NCBI GenBank assembly: GCA_049999765.1
Contig: JBNGIQ010003337.1
Span: forward strand, 1-63,925
Length of the DNA stretch: 63,925 nt
Origin: Phaeoceros laevis
Taxonomy: Eukaryota; Anthocerotophyta; Anthocerotopsida; Notothyladales
Reading direction: 5' to 3'
Under the pieces are notes generated by a model. That model was given only the letters and a program-made list of their open reading frames with translations. It was not told the DNA's origin and ran no database searches. The number at the start of each line of letters is the position of its first letter. Positions within the stretch are counted from its first letter, which is position 1. Of this stretch, positions 10,631-24,732 are shown one piece after another. The position numbers were made by a program, and so were the translations under genes.

Positions 10631-11394
10631 CCCGGTTTCGGGTTGGGCCTGCTTGGTTGCATGCGTTCACACCTCCCGCACTTCCACCCACGTGCTGACT
10701 TCTGTCTGGGTCTGGGCTGTCCGTCGCCTTCTGTTCCCAGCGCGGCCTCAATTATAACTCTAACCCCGTACACGGCTGGTCCGTTTTAAGGATTCAGGCT
10801 GGTCAAGCCCGACCGAGGGGTGCCCACTCTGTAGCTATATGTAAGTGCACTTGCTCGCTCTTCGCTCATCACCGTCCTCAGATCGTCCTGGTACGTTCGG
10901 GCGCTCGCTCTGCGGTCGGCTGCATGTCCTGCTCCTGTGTCGCGCCGGTCTGTGGTGCTCGCAGTTCCTGCCACCCGCAATAACCGAGCTGCCTCTGCTT
11001 GCGCTTGGATCGGAGGAGGCTGCTCGGGCTACTAGGCTAGGCATCCGGGAGCTGCGTAGGAGGGATCGGGAGCGCAGGGTGCTTAATTTGGACTAGATCC
11101 GTGGATTTTGAGCTACTTGGCTGCCTGCCGGAAGGTTTTGCCTGGAGCCGCCTCGGATTTTTCAAGCTTCCGGCTTGTCGTACTGATCTGAGGCTGTGCC
11201 AATTGCGTCAGAGGTGTGTGTGCGCTACCCTCAGGCAGCTTGCGGTACGACGTACAGCAATTGTGTCGGCCGCATTGCACTCCTCGGACAAGCATGCGCC
11301 TGTAATTGGCTGCCTTCTGCCGTGGGTGCTGCCGTGAGGAGGAGCGAAACACTCAGTAAGGCCGCGCTTGCGAGGTTCTAGGGAGGCTAGCAGG
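10631..11394. other. Upstream / 5' leader region of Tudor-SN
   Basis: GC-rich stretch immediately before the Tudor-SN ATG; no gene of its own. It probably holds the promoter and 5' UTR (possibly an untranslated exon), but no TATA box is obvious. Confidence 0.4.
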
Positions 11395-14300
11395 ATGGCG
11401 GCCTCATGGCTCAAGGGGACTGTCAAGGCTGTGCCGTCCGGTGACACGCTCATCATCATGAGCTCGGCCAAGGGCGGCCCTCCGCCGGAGAAGTCCATAA
11501 CTCTGGCTAACCTCATAGCGCCTAGATTGGTAAGGGGTTTCCCTTGGCATCATCTGTCAGCACAGCAATAGTTTTGGACAATCTGCGGTTTGCGCCTTGC
11601 TTATGCCTTTGCATGCCGCCTCTTTTCTTGGTCTGCTGTGCATGTTGCTCTCTCGGAGGGATTTTCTTTTCCGGTTGTTTCTGTCGTGCTTCTGATATGC
11701 GGCAGCATTGGCTAAAATTGTAGTTTTGCACAGCTTTTTTTTTGTTTCGGTTGTTTCCTTCTGAGAGATTGTTTGTGTGAGCTTCGGAAGGAAGTTTCCT
11801 TGTCCGGAACTCTATCGGATAAGCTTATGAAATGCGTTTCCAACGCAGGCTCGCAGAGACGGGAAAGACGAGGCGTTTGCATGGGAGAGTCGGGAATTCC
11901 TGCGCAAGCGGTTTATTGGAAAGGTGAGTGGACGAGGTGTAAGACAGCTTGAAGGTGTCTTGTGCACATACTTCCAGGCAGTTTGGTGATGTTCGTTCAG
12001 AACTTGTGGTTAACAATTGCAAGCTCTAATTGCAGGAGGTTTTATTTAAGCTGGACTACGTCGTAGCTCAAATCAACAGGGAGTTTGGGACAGTGGTCGC
12101 AGGAGATACTAATATCGCTCTTGCAGTGGTTGCAGCAGGCTGGGCAAAGGTGAGAGGGGCTATTGTGTTTCCCTTCAGTTCAATGCTGATGCAAAAGATG
12201 GATGGGAGATGGTCTTTGGCTGCTATTTTGTCCAAATTAGCTTAGTTTGACAGCTAGCTATGTCTGCCTACAGGTCCGACCACAATCAGGTCAGACTGCT
12301 GAAAATAGCAGCTATTTGGGTGAGCTCCTACGACTTGAGGAACAGGCTACAACTCAAGGCCTTGGCCTTTGGAACAAGGTGTGTTCTCTAATGTGTGTTC
12401 TCTGATGATCACTACACTAAGTTTCTCTGATGTGTAGCCGCTCAGGACTGAACGCATTTCCACAATGTTTGGCTCACAAATATGCGCAACTTGTGTAGAC
12501 CCCTGGAGCTGCAGAGGCATCGATTAGAAACATTCCGCCTTCTGCCATTGGTGATAGCAGCAACTTCGATGCCATGGGGTTCCTCCAATCTAACAAAGGC
12601 ACGCCATTGAAAGCTATCGTTGAGCAAGTAAGGGATGGTAGCACTGTCCGAGTCTACTTGCTCCCTGAGTTTCAATTTGTGCAAGTCTACCTTGCAGGAA
12701 TCCAGGTATGTTCAGGGGCGCATTTCTGTATTTCACAGCCACATAAGAAGGATGACTGTGAACGGAGTCCATGTGAACCATGTCATCTAATCCATTTAAT
12801 GTCATTTTCAGGCCCCTTCCATGGGCCGGCGACCGGCCATCCCGGAAGCAGTTGAAACATCCACAAAACCTGTGAATGGGGGGTCAGCAGCTGGGGAAAG
12901 TGCAGCTCCAGCTTCGGCTTCTGATGGTACCCCTGCACCCCTTACATCTGCACAGAAACTTGCAGCGTCTGCAGCAGCTGCAGCAAATACTGAAGTGCCT
13001 CCTGAGCCCTTTGCAAGAGAGGCAAAGCACTTCACTGAAGTCCGTGTGCTACACCGAGATGTAAGATCCGTTTTGGCAGCAACCTACCATTCTTCAGCAT
13101 TCCAGGTATTTTAGGCTGTTGTGCAGGGCTCGTAGGTTGCTGAAGACTGTTTCCTTGTTCCTCAGGTAAGGGTAGTTCTTGAAGGGGTGGATAAGTTTAA
13201 CAACTTGATTGGCACTGTCCACTACGCTGATGGAGATGCAGCAAAAAATTTGGCTCTGGAACTCGTCCAGCAGGTAAGATCTGCTTCTTTTGCCCTAAAC
13301 TTCCATAGCAATTCTGGGCAGTGCATATTGCGGTGCACAGTTACTGGCCGTCTAGCTACTCTTGCATCTACACTCCCATAATGCATGTGGTGTCCAAACA
13401 ATTCTTTAATTGCACAGTCCTGTTGTAACAGGGTCTTGCCAAGGTTGTGGAGTGGAGTGCAAACATGTTGGAGGAGGGAGAGAAGCGGAAGCTCAAAGCT
13501 GCAGAACTACAAGCCAAAAAAGACCGCATCAGGATGTGGGTCAACTATGTTCCTCCAGCCTCCAACTCTACAGCAATCCAGAACGTCAACTTTACTGGCA
13601 AGGTAGGCTAAAGCGCTGTAGTTTCTTTTTTTGTTCCAACTGCAGCTGTACACCTTTAAAACGCGTTTGATGGGGTTGATTGATTCACATGTGGTTGATG
13701 GTCTACAGGTGATTGAGGTTGTGAGTGGGGACTGCATTGTTGTTGCCGATGATGCAGCACCATTTGGAAGTGCTCATGCAGAGCGACGTGTAAATCTTTC
13801 AAGTATTCGAGCTCCCAAGATTGGGAACCCGAGGCGAAATGAGAAACCTGCTTCCTATGCTCGGGAAGCCAAGGAATTTCTTCGCACTCGGCTAATTGGT
13901 CAACAGGTGACTTCAACAGCCATGCATTACAATCATGTCAAGAATTTTGGTCCCTCGGGTTTGTCGCATTGAAGCATCAAATTCATGCGTCAAGTCTGCT
14001 TGTCTGCAGGTAAATGTAGAGATGGAGTACTCAAGGAAAGTCTTACCAACCGATGGACCAACTCCGGTACCAAACTCAGCTGGTGCAGATAGCCGAGTCA
14101 TGGACTTCGGCAGTGTGTTTCTTGTAAGTGCACCACAGGGCGAGGATGTTGAAGGACATCAAGGAAATGGCCATGCACAGAGCGTAAATGTTGCCGAGCT
14201 TATCCTTGGCCGGGGATTCGGCAATGTTGTGCGGCACAGGGATTTTGAGGAGCGTTCAGCATATTATGATGCCTTATTGGCAGCTGAAGCCAGGGCAACT

Positions 14301-16360
14301 AAGGGCAAAAAGGGCATTCACTCTGGGAAGGAGTCTCCAGTCATGCATATCAATGACCTATCGCTCACGGTACAGAACCCATCACTCGTTGTTATACGTT
14401 AGCCCTGTTAGCTAAGTTGCCAATGGTTTCCAAGGCCAACATGATTTCCATTTGATGATTCTGTGTTTTGGCTAGCGTCTGTCATGGTGGTTTTTCTTAC
14501 TAATGTTATTTTTCTATCAGACGGCGAGTCACAAAGCAAAGCAGTTTCTACCTTTTCTTCAAAGAGCTAGAAGGCTTCCTGCCGTTGTGGACTACGTCTT
14601 AAGCGGACACCGTTTCAAGTTAATTATCCCAAAGGAAACTTGTGCTATCGCGTTTTCCTTGTCAGGTGTACGGTGCCCTGGTAAAGGGGAGCCCTTCGCT
14701 GAAGATGCTATTGCTTTCATGCGGCAGCGTATTTTGCAGAGAGATGTGGAGGTGAGTGATGTTTGCTTGTAGTTGTGCCATTTCGCAGCCACAACAATGG
14801 TGAGTGCATATCAACTGAAGAACTGGCTGGATGCAGATAGAGGTAGAGACTGTTGACAAGACTGGAACCTTCTTGGGTAGCTTGTGGGAGGCAAAAACGA
14901 ACGTCGCAGTTCCACTGTTGGAGGCTGGATTGGCAAAACTTCATCCACTCTTCAGTGCTGATAGGACAACTGAGGGTCAATTCTTGGTTTTGGCAGAGAA
15001 AAAGGCGAAGAAACAACTTGTGAAGGTGAGCATGTCTCGGGAATAACGATCTGTTTGTAGTAGCTCTAAGCCAAGCCCCTGCTGTTGAATGATTCCGTAT
15101 GGCTGTATATCTAAATTAATATGGATGATCCTCTCAGGTTTGGGCAGACTATGTGGAAGGCGAATCTGAGGCCGCAAGTTCAGCTCCTGCAGAAGGAGCA
15201 AAGCCGCAAGAACTATCGGTATGCTTCTGGATACAGTGTAAACTAATTCTCCCCTGCTTTACTGTTTTGGGTACTTGCTTGAAGATGACATATGGGCCTT
15301 TGTGCCATCTCCATGTTTTCCCCCATTTTCATTTAGACCTGGTACTTCGGCTTCGTACTAGCAGGTACAAGTAACGGAAATTCTGGGAGGTGGGAAGTTT
15401 TATGTGCAAACAGTGAGTGATGCACGTATAGCCTCTATTCAACAGCAATTGGAGGCCCTCAGAGTGCAGGACAAGCCTTATGGAGGTTTTACGCCCAAGA
15501 AAGGAGACGTTGTAATCGCACAATTCAGTGGAGATGAGACCTGGAATCGGGCTCTGGTATGCTTGTGTTTATTCTGTTCCGTCTTCACTTCACAGACTTT
15601 TAGTTAGATCATCCTCGGTGTGATTGGTGTCTTGACAGAGTCTAGTCTAGGTGGCTAATAATGTCTCTCGTGGGCTGTGTGCAGATTGTGAATGTGCCTC
15701 GGGAGAATCCGAGTGCACCAAAAGCCGAGTATGAGGTGTTCTACATTGATTATGGTAACCAGGAGACTGTCCCCTTGTCAAAACTCCGGCCTTTGGATGG
15801 TAGTGTATCCGCAGCGCCTGGCCTTGCACAACTGTGCAGCCTCGCATACCTCAAAGTCCCTGAGCTAGAGGAGGACTTCGGAGTTGAGGCTGCTGAATAT
15901 TTGAGCAGCACTATATGTAACAAGACTTTCGCAGCCACTATTGAAGACAAAGACACTTCGGGAGGCAGAGTGAAAGGGCAAGGGACTGGCACGAGGCTGA
16001 TCGTTACTCTCAAAAGCTCTGAGAACAGTTCCAGCGTCAACGCGGATCTCCTAGAGGTAATTTTTGAAGAGCCTCTGTCCTTTGTTTTAGACCAAGGTCC
16101 TTTGTTGAAGACCCTTTCCTTTCCTGACTCGCGATTGATGGGAAAATGTGCGATTGTTGCAGCATGGGTACGCAAGATTGGAGAAGAAGGGTCGCTGGGA
16201 CAGCAAGGAAAAGCTTGCTGCTCTAGATTCCCTTGGCGAGCATCAAGATATTGCTCGAAAGTCCAGGCTTCACATCTGGGAGTACGGCGACGTCCAGTCT
16301 GATGAAGAGGACCAGCCATCGCGGAGAGGAGTTGGCGTTGCTCGGGGCAGAGGTCGTTGA
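11395..16360 (+). CDS. TSN: Tudor staphylococcal nuclease (Tudor-SN / SND1)
   Basis: Sixteen exons: 11395-11529, 11849-11923, 12036-12149, 12274-12378, 12499-12705, 12812-13060, 13166-13273, 13432-13602, 13709-13906, 14010-14369, 14521-14751, 14837-15025, 15138-15218, 15365-15556, 15685-16056, 16163-16360. They encode 994 aa, matching plant TSN (about 990). Four SN (OB-fold) repeats occupy roughly residues 1-640. The Tudor domain lies near 740-850, with [19 protein letters not shown] and [14 protein letters not shown] (aromatic cage region), followed by a fifth partial SN domain ([14 protein letters not shown]) and an RG-rich tail. Known role: cytoplasmic RNA-binding scaffold of stress granules and P-bodies, with RNA degradation and caspase-like cleavage links. 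Every exon length is a multiple of three and every intron is phase 0. ATG 11395 opens the first SN domain directly, as in other plants. Confidence 0.97.
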
Positions 16361-16660
16361 TACTCCCAAGATCTCTGAGAATTGGAGAGATCCTTGGCGG
16401 TGGAGATCCTTGGCAGTGCAGGATCGTCCAAGATCAAAACTGCTATTGACAAATCACATTCTAAGTCGTACTGCCACTTGCAGTAAGGCGTCATTGACTC
16501 CGGAGAAGATTAGTCGTTAGGGTTAATCGATCTCACAGTTTTGTCCGCATTGGCCTGTCGCATTGGTAATCAATTTTGCACAAGCAATGACCAAAGCCAT
16601 TCACTCTTTTGTCCCTCTTCGTTACTCTACTCTCCGGCTCCACTCACTCCCACTGCAAAG

Positions 16661-17901
16661 ATGTCTCTGGCTGCTGCGCGGAGCATGCTTGGATGCAGGG
16701 GCTTCCTCCTCTCCCGTGGCAGCTCTCGGGGATGTTCCCTGTGGCCACATGCCTCCATGTCCTCGCTTGCACCGGTGAATCTCGGGGGTGTGGCCTTGAT
16801 TCAAGGTGCTTCTCGAGGACTTGGTTTCGAGTTCGTGAAGAAACTGCTGGAAGAATATTCCACAAAGCATGTTGTAGCAACTTGTCGCAACCCTGAAGCA
16901 GCTGACAAGCTCCTCGCCTTGAAGAAACAACACCACGATAGACTGACAGTCGCTCCGCTGGACGTCACAGACGAAGGGAGCATCCAAGTATAGATCGACC
17001 AACCGTCCGACCTCCGTAGTTGATTTTACCATGTAAGATTTTTTGACTCCCAGATTTCGATTCCGGGTGTCTCCAGGCGGCCGCAGATCTGGTTTCAGCT
17101 GAATTTGGTAGGCTGGATTTACTGGTGAACACTGCCGGACTTCTCCACATTCCCGGAATTCTGCATCCAGGTTGCCACTTAGACTGAGTGAGGGGCCTGC
17201 TTTGATTCCAGTCCACCGCTCGCTGAATTTGGCCCCTGGCTGGGTGCAGAGACTTCTCTGTCCAAATTAGAGCCCCAAGCTTTGACCCGCACCTTCCAAG
17301 TCAATGCTGCTGGCCCCATTCTGGTCACCAAGGTGAGCTGGCTAGCTCCCCTCGGCTGGATAGATTTTCCCTTGGATGAAGTGGCTGCCCTAACCATGTG
17401 GTCTATGGTTGAATGTTCAGCACATGTGGGCTCTGCTGAAAGCCGGAGGCGGAAGGGACACAGGTAGAGCTACTGCCATTGTAGCGAATTTGAGTGCCCG
17501 AGTGTCGTCCATCAGTGACAACCAGCTTGGAGGCTGGTACTCGTACAGGGCTTCCAAGACTGCATTGAATCAACGTATGTGTATGCATTTCTGCTTTCGC
17601 TTTGTCGGTTGGAAATTGCACCGGTTAGCCTTACAGCCTCGTTGGGGGTGGGTGTGATTGTGAAGTGACCAAGTGTGCCGCTGTGGAGTTCGCAAGAAGG
17701 AAGGACCCCATCTCTTGCATTTTGCTCCATCCTGGAACTGTAGACACCGACTTATCAAAGCCCTTTCAGCGTAATGTGCCGGAAGGCAAGCTGTTCACTA
17801 CTAGGTACTCGGTAGAGAAGCTCATAGAGATTATCGACCGGGTGGATGCCACGGATAACGGCAAATTTTTTGCCTGGGATGGCCAGGAGATCCCCTGGTA
17901 G
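16661..17901 (+). CDS. Short-chain dehydrogenase/reductase, CsgA-like
   Basis: Five exons: 16661-16987, 17077-17170, 17250-17332, 17421-17574, 17666-17901; 297 aa. Rossmann-fold SDR features are visible: cofactor loop GASRGLGFEF, LVNTAG (NNAG equivalent), TFQVNAAGP, and the catalytic YRASK with LSARVSS upstream supplying the serine. LHPGTVDTDLSKPF is typical of the C-factor (CsgA)-like branch found in plants and bacteria. Residues 1-40 are Ala/Ser/Arg-rich and resemble an organelle targeting peptide (inference). The substrate is unknown. Start is the ATG at 16661; the open frame extends further upstream but no earlier start is needed. It begins 300 bp after the Tudor-SN stop. Confidence 0.9.
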
Positions 17902-18259
17902 GAAGGCTGCTTCGAGTCGAAGTCTTCAACCCTTCATCTATCATTCATGTCTCAGTTATCAACATGGAACAACTTCGTCAGTTATCAACAGGGAACAACT
18001 TCTCTCAGCAACCTGAACAAGTAAGCTTAGTTTCGTCGTGCCAATAATAAGAACAGGCACCATCTTTGTCAGCCGGTATGGCAACTTTTCTGCGGGCTGC
18101 AACGCGCATGGCAACAGGTGATTTCACAAGTCTTTGAGCACCCTTCCTCTTGACTGGTTATCCAATATGTAAGTACGCAGTGGCACCTCACATTGTGTTG
18201 GTGGTTGAGGTCCCGCAGCTTCCTTGCGAAATCTTAGCTCTCAAGCCACTGGTGCGGCT
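17902..18259. other. Short intergenic gap between SDR and DDAH
   Basis: 358 bp holding an imperfect direct repeat near 17955-18002 (GTTATCAACA..GGAACAACTTC, twice). A candidate 3' splice site (CCCGCAG at about 18218) could mean that the DDAH gene has an upstream exon here. Confidence 0.35.
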
Positions 18260-19359
18260 ATGACCAAATCCGACCCGCATCGATTGCCAAGGGCTGCCAT
18301 TGTGCGTGGTGTTCCTGATTCCTTTACCACTTGCCTGACCATGGAAAGGCCTTCTGCAGCAATTGATGTTGAGCTTGCAAGAAGGCAACACGCCCAGTAC
18401 GTGCAAATCCTACAAGGTAAGTTTCGCACCCAACTCTTCACTGATATGGATGCTGCTGGTATGCTATTTGTATGATTGCTCCTTCTGTTTCATTGCGAAT
18501 TCAGTCAACCTGTCAAAGACCGATTCTTGTGATGTCCACTCAGAGCTAGTACAAGAGGTGATTGTGCTGCCACCCGATAACGCCTATCCAGATTGCCCAT
18601 TTGTCGAAGACACGGCAATCGTGATTGGCACAAGAGCATTTGTGACAAGGCCAGTATGGACTCTTAACCCCTTAACACCCCTTGCGCATTGTTTTGTGAG
18701 TGCTTGAGGCGTTATAATTCGACAGCTTGTTGATGACCAGGGCGCGGTTTCAAGGAGGGGTGAGGAGGCTGCTGTGAGGACTGCCCTGAAAGAACTGAAG
18801 CTGGAAGCATTTGACATTGGTCCAGCGGGTCTGTTGGACGGTGGCGATGTTCTTTTTGCGGGAGGTGTTCTTTTCGTGGGGAGGAGCAAGAGGACCAACG
18901 AGGAAGGGATGAAGGCCCTTGCCACCGCATTTTCTGACATTCCTGTTGTCAGTATCGACGTTCCTCTAGGCTTGCATCTCAAGTCAGGTATTTCCCGAAC
19001 GTGCCACTCAGATAGCGCCAATGTCAGTGTCCGTTTGAGGACTGACCGACTGCTTGCTCATTTTCCCAGCGCTATCCTCAATTGGGTTGGACGTGCTCGC
19101 TGTGGAGGACACACCGTTGGGTCACAGCATGTTCGAAGCCATTAGCCGAGCCAAGCAGTTTGAAGTCGTTCGTGTCGCTTGTCCTGGGGCAGCCAATACC
19201 TTGAGAGTTGGAGACACACTTCTGTATCCTTCAGCATATGGTGCAGGAGAATGGGAAAAGCAGTACAAGATGTTCAACGCAGACGTCATTCCCGTGAACA
19301 TTTCAGAATTCCACAAGGGCGACGGTGGCTTGACTTGTCTATCCATCATCATACCCTGA
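18260..19359 (+). CDS. DDAH: Dimethylarginine dimethylaminohydrolase (DDAH)
   Basis: Four exons: 18260-18416, 18544-18653, 18741-18987, 19070-19359; 267 aa, close to animal DDAH (about 285). The pentein-fold signature residues are all present: PDCPFVEDTA, LLDGGDVLF, the catalytic His in GLHLKS, and the nucleophilic Cys in GDGGLTCLS near the end. Known reaction: hydrolysis of asymmetric dimethylarginine or monomethylarginine to citrulline plus methylamines, clearing products of arginine-methylated protein turnover. In animals this controls nitric-oxide synthase; that link should not be assumed in plants. Dimethylarginase activity is inferred from the conserved triad; arginine deiminase-type activity is the alternative. 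Start is ATG 18260, after only TTG in the same frame. Its stop is 258 bp from that of the convergent carrier gene. Confidence 0.92.
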
Positions 19360-19617
19360 CAACACCTAATGAGAGTCATTTACCAAGTTCTGTTTCCAAC
19401 TGCGAAGCTGAACTACGAAGCAGCAAATTGCTCTGATTATCTGAAGATAATCTTGCGCTTCATATACTCTAATCTGGGAAATCCAGCAGATACTCCCGTC
19501 ATGCAAGGGCAGCTGAGAGTGAATATCGTCTCCAGGACTACAACAGCGTCCACTTTCTCAACCAGATATGTGCAAGAGCTGGCCGTTCTTGCCAGCATAG
19601 TGGAAAAGGAAACTCGA

Positions 19618-21265
19618 TCAGGATAATTTCTTAAACACTGCTCCAGGGGCAACACCTGCCAATTGACCACTTCCATACACAGATCTCTGAATAGCGTGCT
19701 GAAAAAGTTGACTCAATCGTTGTGCTGCCAACATTACCAACAGTGTAGCTTCACCTGTCTTCTCCTTAATTGCGAGCATGACTGCAGCAGACAAAACTGT
19801 CTTCAATATCTGAGCGTTTAGACCCTTGTAGAATCCAAGAGCACCTTCTTTCTTCCATATTAGCCACATAACATGAACCATGGACTTGGGAGTCTGAGGT
19901 TTATGCGCAGAGGAGTCTTGAGTTTCAGCCTGCTTCTCCCCTGCTTGAATCACGACTTTGCACCTGAACAAGAACCCGAAGGATAGGAGACTGTTAAGCT
20001 ACAACACCTCCTTTGAAGGCTGAGCAAACACTGCAGGCTAATTCAAATTCCACGGTGGACACAACGTATCAGTATTTCTAACCTGATTGCTGGATATGTA
20101 AGAACTGTAGCAACTGTCTTGGACAAGGCTCCCAAGATAAATGCTGTCGACATCGACAACACTTCGGATGAAGAGCTTGAGCCAGCAGATCCAGCTCCAC
20201 TCTTTCTTAGATGTCGGTGCAGCATACGGTTCTTAAGCTGCTCGAACACTGTATACTGCAAGGAGTTAGCAAGGAGAGTGCCGACATGTCAGACACCTAC
20301 TCGCAAAGTTGGCTCAACTGCACATATCGGTACTAAATGCATGCCATCATCATATCTGGCTCTTATCATTGAGACAGGAAAAGTAAAAACCTGAATAGCT
20401 GGATTTGACGTCAGAAGAAGTGAGGCTCCTAGTCCATCAAATGCTCCCATACAGTCGCCAGTCAGCGTGTCCCTTAGACTCTTTGATTTTCCGAAGTTGC
20501 TAGTCTGCATTTTGGCTGAAGCTGTGTCCAAAGGCTGTGCGAGCAGCGAAATAGGTCAGCGAAGTGTCCTGCAAACATCCAACCTAAGCAGAGCCAGAGC
20601 ATCCAAATTCTTTTATGCATCACCAGGGCGAAATGACAAAGGAGCAACACGCCTTTTGTTCCTTTGTCTGAGGATGTCTCTGGATATGTAAAATGGACAT
20701 CCCAGTGGCGACCCGCTCAGCTTAACTCCCATGCTCCAGGCGACGAATCAAGAATGCATACCTGCGTGATTACACAAGTAACAGCTCCTGCAGCTGCCGC
20801 GACCAGCAAATTGACCGCCGTTCCCATTGATTTTTTACCGCTCTTTGCCAGGTAAGCCTGCTTGAAATAACTGTAGCCGTAGAAGTAGATGAATTGCGAA
20901 ATGATTGCTTGCAAATTCTTGGTCCCCAGGCCCTGATACAGCGAGCCAAGCTGCTTTGTCTCCACGGCTTCCTTGAGCACATCCCAGAGCGAGCTGTGCA
21001 GAAGCTGGCAATTAGACAGCAGCAGCTCAGCAGTTTGCAAAATGCAAACAATTCCCATCCCCTACGTGACCACCTCCTTGCCTAGGAAGCAAAATTCGTC
21101 TACAAGGCATCCGGCAACTCACTTGTATCTGCGGGCCGTCTGGTCTGCCGCTTCCGCCTGGTACTTGGTCTTGCAGGTGTCAAGCGGGTAGAGGAGCGTG
21201 GTGCTCAGCAGGCCTCCGACAGCGCCGGAGGTGGCCTCTGTAAGCGACTTGAAATCGATGCCCAT
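19618..21265 (-). CDS. PNC: Peroxisomal adenine nucleotide carrier (PNC-like)
   Basis: Five exons (complement 21123-21265, 20762-20993, 20391-20534, 20083-20255, 19618-19963); 345 aa. Three mitochondrial-carrier repeats: [22 protein letters not shown] and YPAIRCKVVIQ mark the odd helices. Other PNC landmarks are [42 protein letters not shown] and [16 protein letters not shown]. Known role: exchanges cytosolic ATP for peroxisomal AMP to support fatty-acid activation and beta-oxidation. The start at ATG 21265 ([14 protein letters not shown]) matches plant PNC1/2; the frame upstream is open only through a TTG. The C-terminus is about 20 residues longer than in Arabidopsis. Plant PNC repeats deviate from the classic PX[D/E]XX[K/R], as here. 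Convergent with DDAH, divergent from CDKA. Confidence 0.94.
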
Positions 21266-22629
21266 TGCTACAGCAGGGGAGGCAAGGATCTGGTGAACCA
21301 AGCCCCAGCTCCCTCAGCCACTAGATCAGCTAGAAAAAATCAGGTGAAGATGCGAGAGCGCGTGCATGCTGGAAGAAGCCGAAGGCCAGAGAACAGTAGG
21401 GCTAGCAAAAGCGTGAGGACACCAATTGCAGCTCCCTCCGCTGGAAAAATTCAAGGTGAGCTGTTTCACACCAAAGCGAGAGAGAGATCCAAAAATTGCG
21501 CAACTCCGATTAGTCACCAAAATTGGCGGAAGCACCAGGCACAGGTCCGTGATGCAGCGAGGATTCTGCAGTCGGTGGCATCCCAGGAAACAAGGTGTGA
21601 GGAGCAGGTGCCAAATAGCTAGCGAAGAAGGTGGAGTGGAACGAATAAAAACGTGCCTGCCTGGCCCAGCCGAACCAACAATTCCACGTTGCGGCTCGGG
21701 TCCGGGGCTCGGCGCCGTGTATTTCGATGGGTCGTCGTTATATCCATATTTAGGGCTTTTGACTCGTTTGCTGGTTACTCGTACCGGTAGCGTGAACCCT
21801 AAACCTGGCACCCGGTTCACAGGGTGTCAAATCACATCTGATTAAAGGGTTAAGTTGTGAAGTGTAAACTACCGGCGTGAGACCATTATTACTAACGACA
21901 GTGATGAGGCGTTAGAGGTGATTCGGTATGGGGGTCACACTATGGGGGTCACACTTGGATTAACTATTCATGCCGTTCTTTAGGTCGTGGGTCGTGAAAG
22001 TTATGACGCAAGTTCAAGAAAGTGTATCATGTCGACTTTAGGAAGATGGGCTAATTCGCAATCAGGTTTTAGCCAGGTGACGTGGCAACGTAACAGTGAC
22101 CACATGACCAAGACGGAAATACGAGCCGTGAGACTTGCAGCTCCCTACTAGCATGACCTCCCCTACTACTACTACACCTAACTACACCCGTGATAACCCG
22201 GTGGTTAATGGGCTCCGGCCAGGACCAATCCTTTATTGATGAGGGGACCCCAGTGGGACCACAAATGTAGGAGGGTTGCGCCAGTGGCAGCTCGTGCCGC
22301 CGGACCGATTCCGCCAGTATCGCCAGCCCGGCCAATTCTTGTACCAAACCCCGCTCTTTTGCAGCACACTGCATCTCTCTCTTCTTTGTCCTCCACCTTC
22401 TTCCCGCCACACTATCTATCCATCAACCTGCCTCATGCGATGTGATGCGATGCGAATCGTGACACCCGACTCTTCAGCCGTCGTCGTCCACTGCCGCCAC
22501 CAAATTGCCCCAGCCGTTTGACTTGGATATAGCCTGCACCTCCTGCTGCTTGCGTGCGGATTTGCCGCTCCCCTGCGACACGGCTGGCTCCTCAGGCCTC
22601 TGCCGCAGCTTCGGCTCTCGGAGTTCTGA
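21266..22629. other. Divergent intergenic region, PNC / CDKA
   Basis: 1.36 kb between two divergent genes, so it should hold both promoters. TATGGGGGTCACAC is directly repeated at 21928-21953. The open frames 22069-22796 on either strand show no family resemblance. CDKA's 5' UTR probably occupies the last few hundred bases. Confidence 0.4.

Positions 22630-24732
<2,103 letters not shown>

Noticed and set aside
10554-10773. Open frames rich in Trp-Ala-Gly or Pro-Ala-Gln repeats
   Set aside because: They are translations of the (CCCAG)n microsatellite on both strands and show no non-repeat coding sequence.
22236-22262. A second copy of the foldback element at 22.2 kb (shared ATTGATGAGGGG)
   Set aside because: Only twelve consecutive bases match and no inverted partner was found nearby.
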